13,551 nucleotides of DNA from Chloroflexi bacterium 13_1_40CM_68_21 (GTDB taxonomy: Bacteria; Chloroflexota; Limnocylindria; P2-11E). Positions 6,591 through 13,536 of the stretch are shown here, piece by piece (position 1 is the first letter of the stretch; each line of letters starts with the position of its first letter). The translations under genes were made by a program, and so were the position numbers. Location of the stretch: NCBI GenBank assembly GCA_001917735.1, contig MNEO01000035.1, positions 1 through 13,551 of the forward strand, in the 5' to 3' direction. The notes under the pieces were generated by a model, which ran no database searches, had not been told where the DNA came from, and saw only the letters and a list, made by a program, of their open reading frames with translations.

Positions 6591-7249
6591 GCGATCTCCG
6601 AGTGGTTACTCGAGCGAACCCATCAGAGATCGATGTCGCGCCGGTTTCAGAGATGAGCTGGGTGAAGCGGGCGATCGATCTGACCATTGCGCTGGTGGGA
6701 TTCGCGGTCCTGCTGCCCGTCTTCGCGGTGGTCGCGCTGGCGATCAAGCTCGATTCCCCAGGCCCGATCTTTTACGGCCAAATGCGCGCGGGCAAGGACG
6801 GGCGGCACTTCCGAATGCTCAAGTTCCGGTCGATGCGGCAGAACGCCGATTTGCTGAAGGCCGAGCTCCAGCAAATGAATGAAGTGAGTGGCCCGATATT
6901 CAAGATCCGATCCGATCCTCGCGTCACCCGCGTCGGACGGTTCCTCCGCCGCTACAGCCTCGACGAGCTGCCCCAGCTCGTCAACGTGATCCGCGGCGAG
7001 ATGAGCCTCGTCGGGCCGCGCCCGCTGCCGGTCGCCGAGGCGGAGCAATGCCAGGGCTGGCAGCTCGGACGGCAGCGCGCTCTCCCCGGAATCACCGGAC
7101 TCTGGCAGGTGAGCGGCCGCACCGAGATCCCCTTCCATGACATGGTCCAGCTCGACCTGCACTACATCCGGAACTGGTCGCTCGCGCTCGACCTGGAGAT
7201 CCTGCTGCGCACGGTCCCGGCGGTGCTCACGACCAAAGGCGCGTACTAG
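6581..7249 (+). CDS. polyprenyl-phosphate sugar-1-phosphate transferase (bacterial sugar transferase family)
   Basis: This enzyme should start glycan assembly by moving a sugar-1-phosphate (for example Glc, Gal or N-acetylhexosamine-1-P) from a UDP-sugar to undecaprenyl phosphate at the inner membrane. At 222 residues it is the short form, without the four extra N-terminal helices and domain of WbaP. A single hydrophobic helix spans about 31-55, followed by SPGPIFYGQMRAGKDG (59-74). MLKFRSM (79-85) and DPRVTRVGRFLRRYSLDELP (112-131) are present; the latter includes the Asp-Glu pair of the family. GEMSLVGPRP (139-148) and LPGITGLWQVSGR (168-180) complete the pattern. The GTG start overlaps the preceding gene by 10 nt, with GAGGG 5 nt upstream. 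Pairing with the GT26 enzyme gives the first two lipid-linked steps. Confidence 0.93.
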   Translation: MALSDLRVVTRANPSEIDVAPVSEMSWVKRAIDLTIALVGFAVLLPVFAVVALAIKLDSPGPIFYGQMRAGKDGRHFRMLKFRSMRQNADLLKAELQQMNEVSGPIFKIRSDPRVTRVGRFLRRYSLDELPQLVNVIRGEMSLVGPRPLPVAEAEQCQGWQLGRQRALPGITGLWQVSGRTEIPFHDMVQLDLHYIRNWSLALDLEILLRTVPAVLTTKGAY

Positions 7250-7290
7250 AACCCATCCGAGCCGTAAAGAGCGGAGTTAGGCAGGAAACG

Positions 7291-8262
7291 ATGCGGGTGG
7301 CGGTGAGCGGCGGCGGCGGATTCATCGGGGCTCATCTCCTGGCGCGGCTTCTCGGAGCGGGGGTCGACGTGACGCTCATTGGCCAGGACACCGGGAGATC
7401 CCGCTACGTCGCCGCGCTGGTCGCGGACGGCGCGGCGCGCTTCGCGAACTGCGGCGCAGCGTTCCGCGACGAAGCCGCTTTGCGCTCGGCGCTGGCGGAC
7501 GCCGATGCCCTGGTCCTCCTTGGCTACGTAGCGCCGAGGGCATCGTCGCCGGCCGATCAGCTCCTGGAGGAGCTCGAGCAGAACGTCACGTCGACCGCGC
7601 GGATCCTCAGAGCCGCCGATGGTGGTCGCGTTCGGCACGTCGTCTTCGCCAGCTCGGATTCGGTCTATGGCAATCCCGTGAGGACGCCGGTCCGCGAGAC
7701 CGACGCAGCCTCTCCGCGGATCCCGCTTGCCGCGGCCAAGCTTGCGTGCGAACAGATGGTGCGCATCTCCTGCTTGGCATCGGGAGCGAGCGCGGCGATC
7801 TTGAGGTACTCCACCGTCTACGGGCCTGGCGAGCCCTGTTCGCGCGTGGTCCCGACCTTCATCCGCGCGGCTCTCGCCGGGCAGCCTCCGCAGATCGATG
7901 GCGAGGGTCTCGATGAACGCGACTACGTTCATGTCGCGGATGCGGTCGACGCGACCATGAAGGCGATCCGGCGCGGAGCCGACGGCGTCTACAACATCGG
8001 CACCGGGATCGGGACGACGACCCTCGAGCTCGCACAGCTCGTCGTCTGGATCAGTGGCGGAAGGGCAGCTCCGGTCCGCCGTGCCGCCCCAGATCATCGT
8101 TACGACCGAACGAGCGTCGTGCTCGACATAGCGCTCGCCGGCTCGGAGCTCGGTTTCGCACCGCGTCGCTTGCTTCCGGAAGGGCTCGCCGCAGAGATCG
8201 GCTGGTTCAAGTCCGATGCACCGATCGAGCCGCAGTGGGCGCTCCTGGCTGCGAGCGCATAG
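7291..8262 (+). CDS. NAD-dependent epimerase/dehydratase-like protein (extended SDR) lacking the catalytic Tyr
   Basis: A 323-residue extended SDR of the nucleotide-sugar epimerase/dehydratase group. The NAD-binding motif GGGGFIG (7-13) is intact. VVFASSDSVYG (117-127) is the serine strand of the active site, and STVYGPG (174-180) and DERDYVHVADAVDA are typical substrate-side motifs. The usual YxxxK position reads P145-L146-A-A-A-K150, so the catalytic tyrosine is leucine (codon CTT) while the lysine is kept. The reaction therefore cannot be assigned, and the protein may be inactive, use another residue, or only bind nucleotide sugar. ATG start with AGGA about 7 nt upstream. It lies between the sugar transferase (41-bp gap) and ugd (60-bp gap), probably in the same transcript. 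Confidence 0.8.
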   Translation: MRVAVSGGGGFIGAHLLARLLGAGVDVTLIGQDTGRSRYVAALVADGAARFANCGAAFRDEAALRSALADADALVLLGYVAPRASSPADQLLEELEQNVTSTARILRAADGGRVRHVVFASSDSVYGNPVRTPVRETDAASPRIPLAAAKLACEQMVRISCLASGASAAILRYSTVYGPGEPCSRVVPTFIRAALAGQPPQIDGEGLDERDYVHVADAVDATMKAIRRGADGVYNIGTGIGTTTLELAQLVVWISGGRAAPVRRAAPDHRYDRTSVVLDIALAGSELGFAPRRLLPEGLAAEIGWFKSDAPIEPQWALLAASA

Positions 8263-8322
8263 TGCTATTCACCGGCACTCTCGAGCCCAGATCGCCATGA
8301 GCGGATTCCGGGGAGTCGTGCC

Positions 8323-9615
8323 GTGCGGGTGACCGTCATCGGTGCAGGCTATGTTGGGGTGACCTCCGCCGCCGTCTTCGCGTACCTGGGCCACGACGTC
8401 ACCTGTGTCGAGCGCGATGCCGCTCGGATGCAGACCTGGCGCAGCGGGAACGATCCGCTCCGCGAACCGGGACTCGCCGAGCTGCTCGGACATCTCGACA
8501 TCCGCTTCGTGCAGGAGGCGAGCGGCATCGCTTCGGCGGATGTCGTCGTCGTGGCGGTCGGTACGCCGATGGGCGCCGACGGGCGCCCGGACCTCGCGCC
8601 GCTCGAGGATGCGATTGCCGAGATCAGCGCGCTCACCCCTGACGGAAAGGTCGTCCTCATTCGCTCGACCGTCCCGGTCGGCACGTGCGACCGGCTCCAG
8701 AACGGTCCGCTCAAGCGGCTCTGGGTCGTCTCGAATCCGGAGTTTCTGCGCGAAGGTCAGGCCCTGCACGACGCGTTCTTCCCAGACCGGATCGTCGCTG
8801 GCGGTCCGCCGGATGCGCGGCATCTGGTCGCGGAGCTTTACCGGAGGATCCTCGGCGGTGAGGGGCTTCCCGGCAGCAACGGAAACAGGCGGACCGTCCC
8901 TCTCCTGTGGATGAGCGCGCGTAGTGCGGAGCTCGCCAAGTACGCCGCGAACGGCTTTCTCGCGACGAGGCTGAGCTACGCGAACGAGATCGCCCATCTC
9001 GCTGAGCTCGTCGGCGCGGACGCCTCAGCCGTCCTCGACTCGATGCGCCTGGATCCGCGCATCGGGTCGTCGTACCTGCGGCCCGGCCTCGGCTGGGGCG
9101 GCTCTTGCCTCCCGAAGGACGCAGTCGCGCTACGGGCGATCGCGGAGGGCGAAGGATATGACTTCGTCGTGCTGGCGGCGGCCATCGAGCAGAACGCGCG
9201 GCACGTCCGCGGTTTCGCGCGGACCATCGCGCGAGCGGTACCCAAGAGAGGGAGGGTCGGTCTGCTCGGCCTCGCGTTCAAAGCCGGGACACCCGACACA
9301 CGGGAGTCGCCGGCGATCACGCTGGCGCGGCGGCTGATCCGCGGCGGGATCTGTGTGAGCGCGTACGACCCCGCGGTCGCGGAGCTTCCTGCCGAGCCTG
9401 ACGTGCTCGTCCGATCGACAGTGCTGGAAGCGTGCGAGGGTGCTGACGCGGTCGTGATCGGTACCGAGTGGCCCGAGTTCGCGGCACTCGACCTCGTCGC
9501 GCTGCGGCACGTGACGCGTGGCGACTTGCTCTTCGATGGGCGCAACCTCGTCTCACCCATGACGGCGACGGCCGCGGGCTTTCGATACCGCGGCGTCGCC
9601 GGCACCGGAGACTGA
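8323..9615 (+). CDS. ugd: UDP-glucose 6-dehydrogenase
   Basis: Two-step NAD-dependent oxidation of UDP-glucose to UDP-glucuronate is expected. The 430-residue protein has the N-terminal Rossmann motif GAGYVG (7-12), AVGTP (78-82), STVPVGT (115-121) and NPEFLREG (138-145). The central helix SAELAKYAANGFLATRLSY (201-219) carries K206 and N210. GWGGSCLPKD (257-266) holds the catalytic C262. The C-terminal domain has GLAFKAGTPDTRES and IGTEWPEF, the latter favouring UDP-glucose over GDP-mannose dehydrogenase. The GTG start has GGGGA about 8 nt upstream. The product feeds the UDP-glucuronate decarboxylase on the other strand at 46-1053, giving UDP-xylose, and may also be used directly. Confidence 0.9.
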   Translation: MRVTVIGAGYVGVTSAAVFAYLGHDVTCVERDAARMQTWRSGNDPLREPGLAELLGHLDIRFVQEASGIASADVVVVAVGTPMGADGRPDLAPLEDAIAEISALTPDGKVVLIRSTVPVGTCDRLQNGPLKRLWVVSNPEFLREGQALHDAFFPDRIVAGGPPDARHLVAELYRRILGGEGLPGSNGNRRTVPLLWMSARSAELAKYAANGFLATRLSYANEIAHLAELVGADASAVLDSMRLDPRIGSSYLRPGLGWGGSCLPKDAVALRAIAEGEGYDFVVLAAAIEQNARHVRGFARTIARAVPKRGRVGLLGLAFKAGTPDTRESPAITLARRLIRGGICVSAYDPAVAELPAEPDVLVRSTVLEACEGADAVVIGTEWPEFAALDLVALRHVTRGDLLFDGRNLVSPMTATAAGFRYRGVAGTGD

Positions 9616-9659
9616 GGTCAGGATCTTCTCATGAGTGGATGGGAGCGAGAGGGAGATCG

Positions 9660-9676
9660 GCTGGCTCCAGGCCAGC
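9660..9676 (+). other. small inverted repeat between ugd and the methyltransferase-like gene
   Basis: GCTGGC (9660-9665) and GCCAGC (9671-9676) form a 6-bp stem around a 5-nt loop. No T-run follows, so it is not an obvious intrinsic terminator. It lies within or just before the alternative N-terminal frame of the next gene; its function is unknown. Confidence 0.3.
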
Positions 9677-9712
9677 GCACGTTGCCAGCACCGTAAGGTG
9701 AGCGTCGTCGCG

Positions 9713-10501
9713 ATGTGCGCATCTTCAGACCAGAGCCGCGAGCATCGGGTTCGGCCCGTCCGCAACCGCAGCCTCGTCGCGGGCGTGTTGACAGGTGTCA
9801 TCCGCAACTGGCTCAGCGATCCTGGGCCGGTGCGATCTCACCTCTTCACGAACCTGTGGATAGAGCTCAAGCGTTACGGAGCCTCGCGCATCAGCAACAT
9901 CGAGCTCTCGCAGATCAGAGGAATCGACCAGGTGCGGGTGCATGGTCCGGTCCGGCGCCACTCTCCGCTGATCGTCGCCGCGCTGTCGACGCTGCTCGAG
10001 TGCGAAACGGTCTTCCAGATCGGCCCGGACCTGGGGGAGACGGCGTGGCTTCTCGCCCACAACCTGCCCAACGCTCGCATCTTCCTGCTCGATCAGCGAA
10101 CCGAGCCCTCCGACCAGGCCGAGCACGGGTCCGCCGACCGCCTGTATCACCTGTCCCGAGCGGATCACGGCGTGCGGCTCGACACGACCCCCGACGGGAG
10201 CCGGATCACCCGTCTGCCCGGCGAGTCCGCCACGTTCGACTTCCTCCCGTACAGCGGGACCGCGGACCTCGTCTACATCGAGGGGAGCCGGCGCTACCCC
10301 TACATCAAGTCGGACACCGAAGCCGCCTTCGGGCTGCTCGCGGAGCTGGGGACGATCGTGTGGGACGGTTATTCCGGTGACCCGGGCGTATACGCGTATC
10401 TCAACAGGCTCGCCCCTTCTCTGGACCGGCCGATCTTCCACATCCTCGGTACGCGGCTGGCGATGTATAGCCGGTGGGACGTCGTGGTCACCGACGTCTA
10501 G
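9713..10501 (+). CDS. class I SAM-dependent methyltransferase-like protein
   Basis: With the ATG at 9713 the protein has 262 residues and resembles small class I methyltransferases found in glycan clusters. TVFQIGPDLGETAWLL (99-114) looks like the SAM-binding strand and loop. An acidic strand end LLDQ (125-128) follows. ADLVYIEGSRRYPYIKSDTE (184-203) matches the usual D-x-x-F-I-D-G-x-H-x-Y motif with changes. IVWDGYSGDPGVYAYLN (215-231) matches the following strand. The normal His after the glycine is Arg and the usual Asp is Glu, so activity is less certain than fold. Start choice is open: GTG 9698 and GTG 9635 are in frame; the ATG has AAGGTGA about 11 nt upstream. A role in methylating a glycan sugar is inferred from context. 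Confidence 0.62.
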   Translation: MCASSDQSREHRVRPVRNRSLVAGVLTGVIRNWLSDPGPVRSHLFTNLWIELKRYGASRISNIELSQIRGIDQVRVHGPVRRHSPLIVAALSTLLECETVFQIGPDLGETAWLLAHNLPNARIFLLDQRTEPSDQAEHGSADRLYHLSRADHGVRLDTTPDGSRITRLPGESATFDFLPYSGTADLVYIEGSRRYPYIKSDTEAAFGLLAELGTIVWDGYSGDPGVYAYLNRLAPSLDRPIFHILGTRLAMYSRWDVVVTDV

Positions 10502-10652
10502 TGCGCCGCTTCAAGGGCGACGCCATGTGAGCTGACCGGACGGTCCCCCTGGAACAAGGGAGGCCGCCAGACGCTAGGTCTCTTGATGGCCGCAGGTCGG
10601 CGCTTCATGTGGCGACGCACCGCGCCTTGTATCCTGTCCCTCTACACAAGGG

Positions 10653-11405
10653 GTGGGAAACACGGACAAAGGGACGCACCCGCGTTCCGAGATCCTCGTC
10701 GTCGACGACGACCGGGACCTCGTCAACATGCTCGCCTCTCTCATCGAGAAGGCCGGGTTCGCCCCACTCTCGGCCACCGAGCCGGTCTCCGCGCTGGAGC
10801 TCTTCGAGAGGGAAGGCCCGGCTATGGCCGTCGTCGACCTCAATCTCGAGCCGTGGGATGGGTTCGAGCTGCTGGCAGAGCTGCGCCGGCGGAGCGAGAC
10901 CGTGACGATCATCGTGCTCACGGGTCGGAACAACGAGGACGACAAGGTACGCGCTCTCGAGATGGGTGCCGACGACTATGTGGTCAAGCCGTTCGGGCAT
11001 CGCGAGCTCATCGCTCGGATCCGCGCTCACCAGCGTCGGGCCGAGTCTGATCGCGATCTGGTCCCGGTCCCCGCAGTCGTTGAGGTCGGACCGCTCCGCC
11101 TCGACCCCGCCGAGCGGACGCTGCGCATCAACGGCGAGACGCTGCGCCTCACCGGGACCGAGTTCCGGTTGCTCAACTACCTGATGCGGAACAAGGACAC
11201 GGTCGTTCCCACGGCTGCCCTCGCCAAGCGCGTCTCCGGATACGACGACGCGCCCGCGCGCGAGGTCCTCCGAGTGATCGTGCATCGTCTTCGCCGCAAG
11301 CTGGGCGATGACGGCCCGCAGCGACGTTTCATCCACACCATTCCCGGCGTCGGCTTCAAGCTTCAGCTGCTCGGACTCGGGCAGGAGACCGAGCGGTCCT
11401 TGTAA
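10653..11405 (+). CDS. OmpR/PhoB-family response regulator, first copy
   Basis: A 250-residue two-component regulator. The receiver domain (14-128) has the acidic cluster D18-D19-D20, phospho-acceptor D62 in VVDLNL, T90 and K112 in VVKPFG. A winged-helix DNA-binding domain (about 144-240) has LTGTEFRLLNYL (166-177), VLRVIVHRLRRKLGDD (205-220) and the wing IHTIPGVGFKL (227-237). The only ordinary start in frame is GTG 10653, directly preceded by AAGGG with almost no spacing. A later AAAGGG has no start codon behind it, so initiation is unclear. The 151-bp gap after the methyltransferase gene suggests its own promoter, though no convincing boxes were found. No histidine kinase is in the window. 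Control of the glycan genes is inference. Confidence 0.9.
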   Translation: MGNTDKGTHPRSEILVVDDDRDLVNMLASLIEKAGFAPLSATEPVSALELFEREGPAMAVVDLNLEPWDGFELLAELRRRSETVTIIVLTGRNNEDDKVRALEMGADDYVVKPFGHRELIARIRAHQRRAESDRDLVPVPAVVEVGPLRLDPAERTLRINGETLRLTGTEFRLLNYLMRNKDTVVPTAALAKRVSGYDDAPAREVLRVIVHRLRRKLGDDGPQRRFIHTIPGVGFKLQLLGLGQETERSL

Positions 11406-11602
11406 CGCGAATGTCATGGGCGAGAGCCCTGGTGGGAGGTTTTGTTCCTCCGGTATTAACGGACAACGCCGCCTCAATCCTGTTCCATATGAATCCAACA
11501 GGCCCCGTAGCTGGGTTGCGGCGGTGAACGTGTCGTCGACACGAACCTCGGTGGGTGGCCACGCTTCCGGGCCAAAAACGCAGGTAATTGGGGGGACGAC
11601 AA
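11406..11602 (+). promoter_or_regulatory. spacer with several potential hairpins between the two regulators
   Basis: These 197 nt hold no gene I can support but many complementary segments. GGGC-GAGA-GCCC (11418-11429) is a hairpin with a GNRA-type loop. GGAGG/CCTCC (11435-11439 with 11447-11451) has a 7-nt loop. CGCCGC/GCGGCG (11467-11472 with 11518-11523) encloses CCTGTT/AACAGG (11479-11484 with 11497-11502). CGTGT/ACACG (11529-11533 with 11539-11543) has a 5-nt loop. GGCC/GGCC (11557-11560 with 11570-11573) follows. A G-run (11590-11595) serves as the Shine-Dalgarno site of the next gene. It does not match a riboswitch class I can name; an attenuator or structured 5' leader is possible. 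Confidence 0.45.
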
Positions 11603-12391
11603 GTGATCAAGATCCTTCTCGCTGAGGACGACGCGGAGATGCTCGATCTGACTGCATACGTGCTGCGCCGCGAGCGCTTCGTGGTGATCGAAGCGAGCGA
11701 CGGCGCGATGGCGCTCCGCAGGTGGAAGGCCGACCGTCCCGATCTCGTCGTGCTCGACCTGGGGCTCCCGGGCGTGGATGGTTTCGAAGTGCTCCGAAAG
11801 ATGCGCGACGACGACGAAACGACGCCGGTCCTCGTTCTGACCGCGCGGAAGGACGCACAGAACATCCTCCGTTGCTTCAACCTCGGCACCGATGACTTCC
11901 TGCCGAAGCCGTTCGAGTTCCGCGAGCTCGTCGCGCGCATGCGGGCGATCCTGCGGCGGGCGCGTGTCAGCGTGAAGGCCGACTCCGAGCCGCGCCTAGA
12001 GATCGACGGGCTGTCCCTCGACCCCGAAGCGTATGAGGTCATCTGGCGCGACAAATGGGTGCGACTCACGCCAACCGAGTTCCGGATCCTCTACTTGCTC
12101 GCCACGAACACAGGTCATGTCGTGCCAGCGAGCCGGCTCTACACGTACGTTTGGGGGAGCGAGGGCGGAGACGCGAATGCGCTGCGATCCCACATCAGCC
12201 ACCTGCGCCGCAAGCTCGAGGAGATCGGCGGTGAGGGCCCAGGGCAGATCACATCGGTCCCGGCCGTCGGGTATGTCTTTCGCCGATCGCCGGCCCGACC
12301 GGACCTCCATCTGGCCCCCTCGCCCGAGCTGACGTCGCTCAACATCGCGCCCGGCGATCCTGCGTCTTCGGCCGCGGCAGCCGGAGTCTGA
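11603..12391 (+). CDS. OmpR/PhoB-family response regulator, second copy
   Basis: A 262-residue two-component regulator. The receiver domain (1-120) has E8-D9-D10, phospho-acceptor D52 in VVLDLGLPGVDGF, T80 and K102 in PKPFEF. The winged-helix domain (about 130-228) has RLTPTEFRILYLLA (154-167), a recognition-helix region ANALRSHISHLRRKLEEIG (191-209) and the wing ITSVPAVGYVF (216-226). The last 34 residues are a Pro/Ala/Ser-rich tail not needed for the fold. I chose the GTG at 11603 because it starts exactly at the receiver core and a G-run (11590-11595) lies 7 nt upstream; a TTG at 11588 would add five residues. The stop is 2 nt before the proposed start of the following GT2 gene, so the two are likely co-expressed. 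It is clearly different from the first regulator in sequence. Confidence 0.92.
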   Translation: MIKILLAEDDAEMLDLTAYVLRRERFVVIEASDGAMALRRWKADRPDLVVLDLGLPGVDGFEVLRKMRDDDETTPVLVLTARKDAQNILRCFNLGTDDFLPKPFEFRELVARMRAILRRARVSVKADSEPRLEIDGLSLDPEAYEVIWRDKWVRLTPTEFRILYLLATNTGHVVPASRLYTYVWGSEGGDANALRSHISHLRRKLEEIGGEGPGQITSVPAVGYVFRRSPARPDLHLAPSPELTSLNIAPGDPASSAAAAGV

Positions 12392-12393
12392 CC

Positions 12394-13410
12394 CTGGCCG
12401 ACAGCGATGGCGAGGATCGTCACGATCTGACGGTCAGCGTCATCGTGCCGACGTACAACCGGCGGGAGCGGCTCGCGCGCCTCCTGGCGGCGCTCGATCG
12501 GCAGTATCGGGCCGGAGCGTGCTTCGAAGTACTCCTCACCGTTGACGGTTCCGAGGACGGTACCCAGCCCATGCTCGCGTCTCTTCGCACGGCCTATCCA
12601 CTTCAGGTGATCGTCCAGCCGCGAAGCGGTCCCTCCGCCGCGCGGAACGCGGCGATCGCGGCCGCGACTGGTGACCTCCTGCTGTTCTTGGATGACGACG
12701 TCGTGCCCCAGGACGGGCTGTTCGAGCGCCACCTCGCCGTGCATCGCGGCGATCCCCGGGCCGCGGTCATCGGGAGAATCGTCGCGCCACCCGGCCTTGC
12801 GCTCCCGGTGTGGCTGGAATGGGAAGCCGCGATGGGCGAACGCTTGTATTCGGAGATGCTCGCTGGACGCCAAACGCCCAGCTGGCGACAGTTCTTCACC
12901 GCGAATGCCTCGGTGCGGCGCGACCACGTCCTCGCGGTGGGTGGCTTCGACAAGACATTCACCCGCACGGAAGACATGGAACTAGCGCACCGTCTCGCTG
13001 ATCGGGGACTGCGTTTCTACTTCGTGCCGGAGGCCATCGTGCATCACCAACCTGATCGCACGCTCGCGGGCTGGCTTCATATGGCATTCGAGTCCGGCCG
13101 GCATCGGGTGTTCCTCGAGCGTCAGGTCGGTCCGGCTGGCACCACCACGATCCAGCTCGATTGGCGACAGCGACATCCGCTGAATCGGACGCTCGCGCGT
13201 TGGTGCGTGGGTCACGCTGGCCGGAGGCGCCTCGCCGTCGCGGCGCTTCGCTACGCGATCGCCTCCGCGCGCCCGGGATCGCGCCGTTCCCGCTTGCTCC
13301 TGTGCAGCGCGCTGTACAACCTCGGGTATTGGGACGGGGTGGCCGTGGCCACAGGCCTCGGCGCCAAGATCTGGAGACAGCTCGTCGAGCCGCACACGAC
13401 CACGAATTGA
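12394..13410 (+). CDS. family 2 glycosyltransferase (GT-A fold)
   Basis: Transfers a sugar from a nucleotide donor in surface-glycan assembly; the sugar is unknown. With the start chosen here (338 residues) the N-terminal strand VSVIVPTYNRRERL lies at 14-27. LLTVDGSEDGT (47-57), the SGPSAARNAAI segment (78-88) and the metal-binding LFLDDDVVP (97-105, D100-D102) follow. A tryptophan-rich region leads to VGGFDKTFTRTEDMELAHRL, which holds the acceptor-side ED motif. No ATG, GTG or TTG lies in frame between a stop at 12232 and GTG 12445, and that GTG would remove most of the first beta strand and has no Shine-Dalgarno site. CTG 12394, with GGAG 7 nt upstream, restores it. It directly follows the second response regulator. 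Confidence 0.85.
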   Translation: MADSDGEDRHDLTVSVIVPTYNRRERLARLLAALDRQYRAGACFEVLLTVDGSEDGTQPMLASLRTAYPLQVIVQPRSGPSAARNAAIAAATGDLLLFLDDDVVPQDGLFERHLAVHRGDPRAAVIGRIVAPPGLALPVWLEWEAAMGERLYSEMLAGRQTPSWRQFFTANASVRRDHVLAVGGFDKTFTRTEDMELAHRLADRGLRFYFVPEAIVHHQPDRTLAGWLHMAFESGRHRVFLERQVGPAGTTTIQLDWRQRHPLNRTLARWCVGHAGRRRLAVAALRYAIASARPGSRRSRLLLCSALYNLGYWDGVAVATGLGAKIWRQLVEPHTTTN

Positions 13411-13419
13411 GCCGACGTG

Positions 13420-13493
13420 TGGGCTCTGCGTGGCTCGAACACGCGACCTCAGCGATGTCAACGCTGCGCTCTAACCAGCTGAGCTAAGAGCCC
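13420..13493 (-). tRNA. tRNA-Val (anticodon GAC)
   Basis: The minus strand folds into a complete cloverleaf of 74 nt. The acceptor stem GGGCTCT/AGAGCCC pairs perfectly. The D arm is GCTC-AGCTGGTTA-GAGC. The anticodon arm CAGCG-TTGACAT-CGCTG has anticodon GAC, which reads GTC/GTT valine codons. The variable loop is AGGTC and the T arm is GCGTG-TTCGAGC-CACGC. The discriminator base is A and CCA is not encoded. Its 3' end faces the glycosyltransferase gene, whose stop is 9 bp away, so the two are convergent. Confidence 0.96.
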
Positions 13494-13516
13494 GCAGATG
13501 GCAGTCTAGTTGAAAG

Positions 13517-13536
13517 GGCGGGTTCTGATCCCCGCC
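13517..13536 (-). terminator. terminator-like hairpin upstream of tRNA-Val
   Basis: On the minus strand GGCGGG (13536-13531) pairs with CCCGCC (13522-13517) around an 8-nt loop, followed by CTTTCAACT. A 6-bp GC stem with a weak T stretch resembles an intrinsic terminator for a gene beyond the window, or a processing or leader structure of the tRNA transcript. The T-run is poor, so confidence is low. Confidence 0.25.

Noticed and set aside
10604..10643. Possible promoter for the first response regulator (TTCATG ... TATCCT at 10630-10635)
   Set aside because: The spacer between the two hexamers is 20 nt and the -35 is weak. The position would suit a nearly leaderless transcript but the evidence is too thin for a feature.
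12139..12927. 262-codon open frame on the minus strand
   Set aside because: It is antisense to the second response regulator and the GT2 gene, whose motifs are clear. The minus-strand product has no domain signature.
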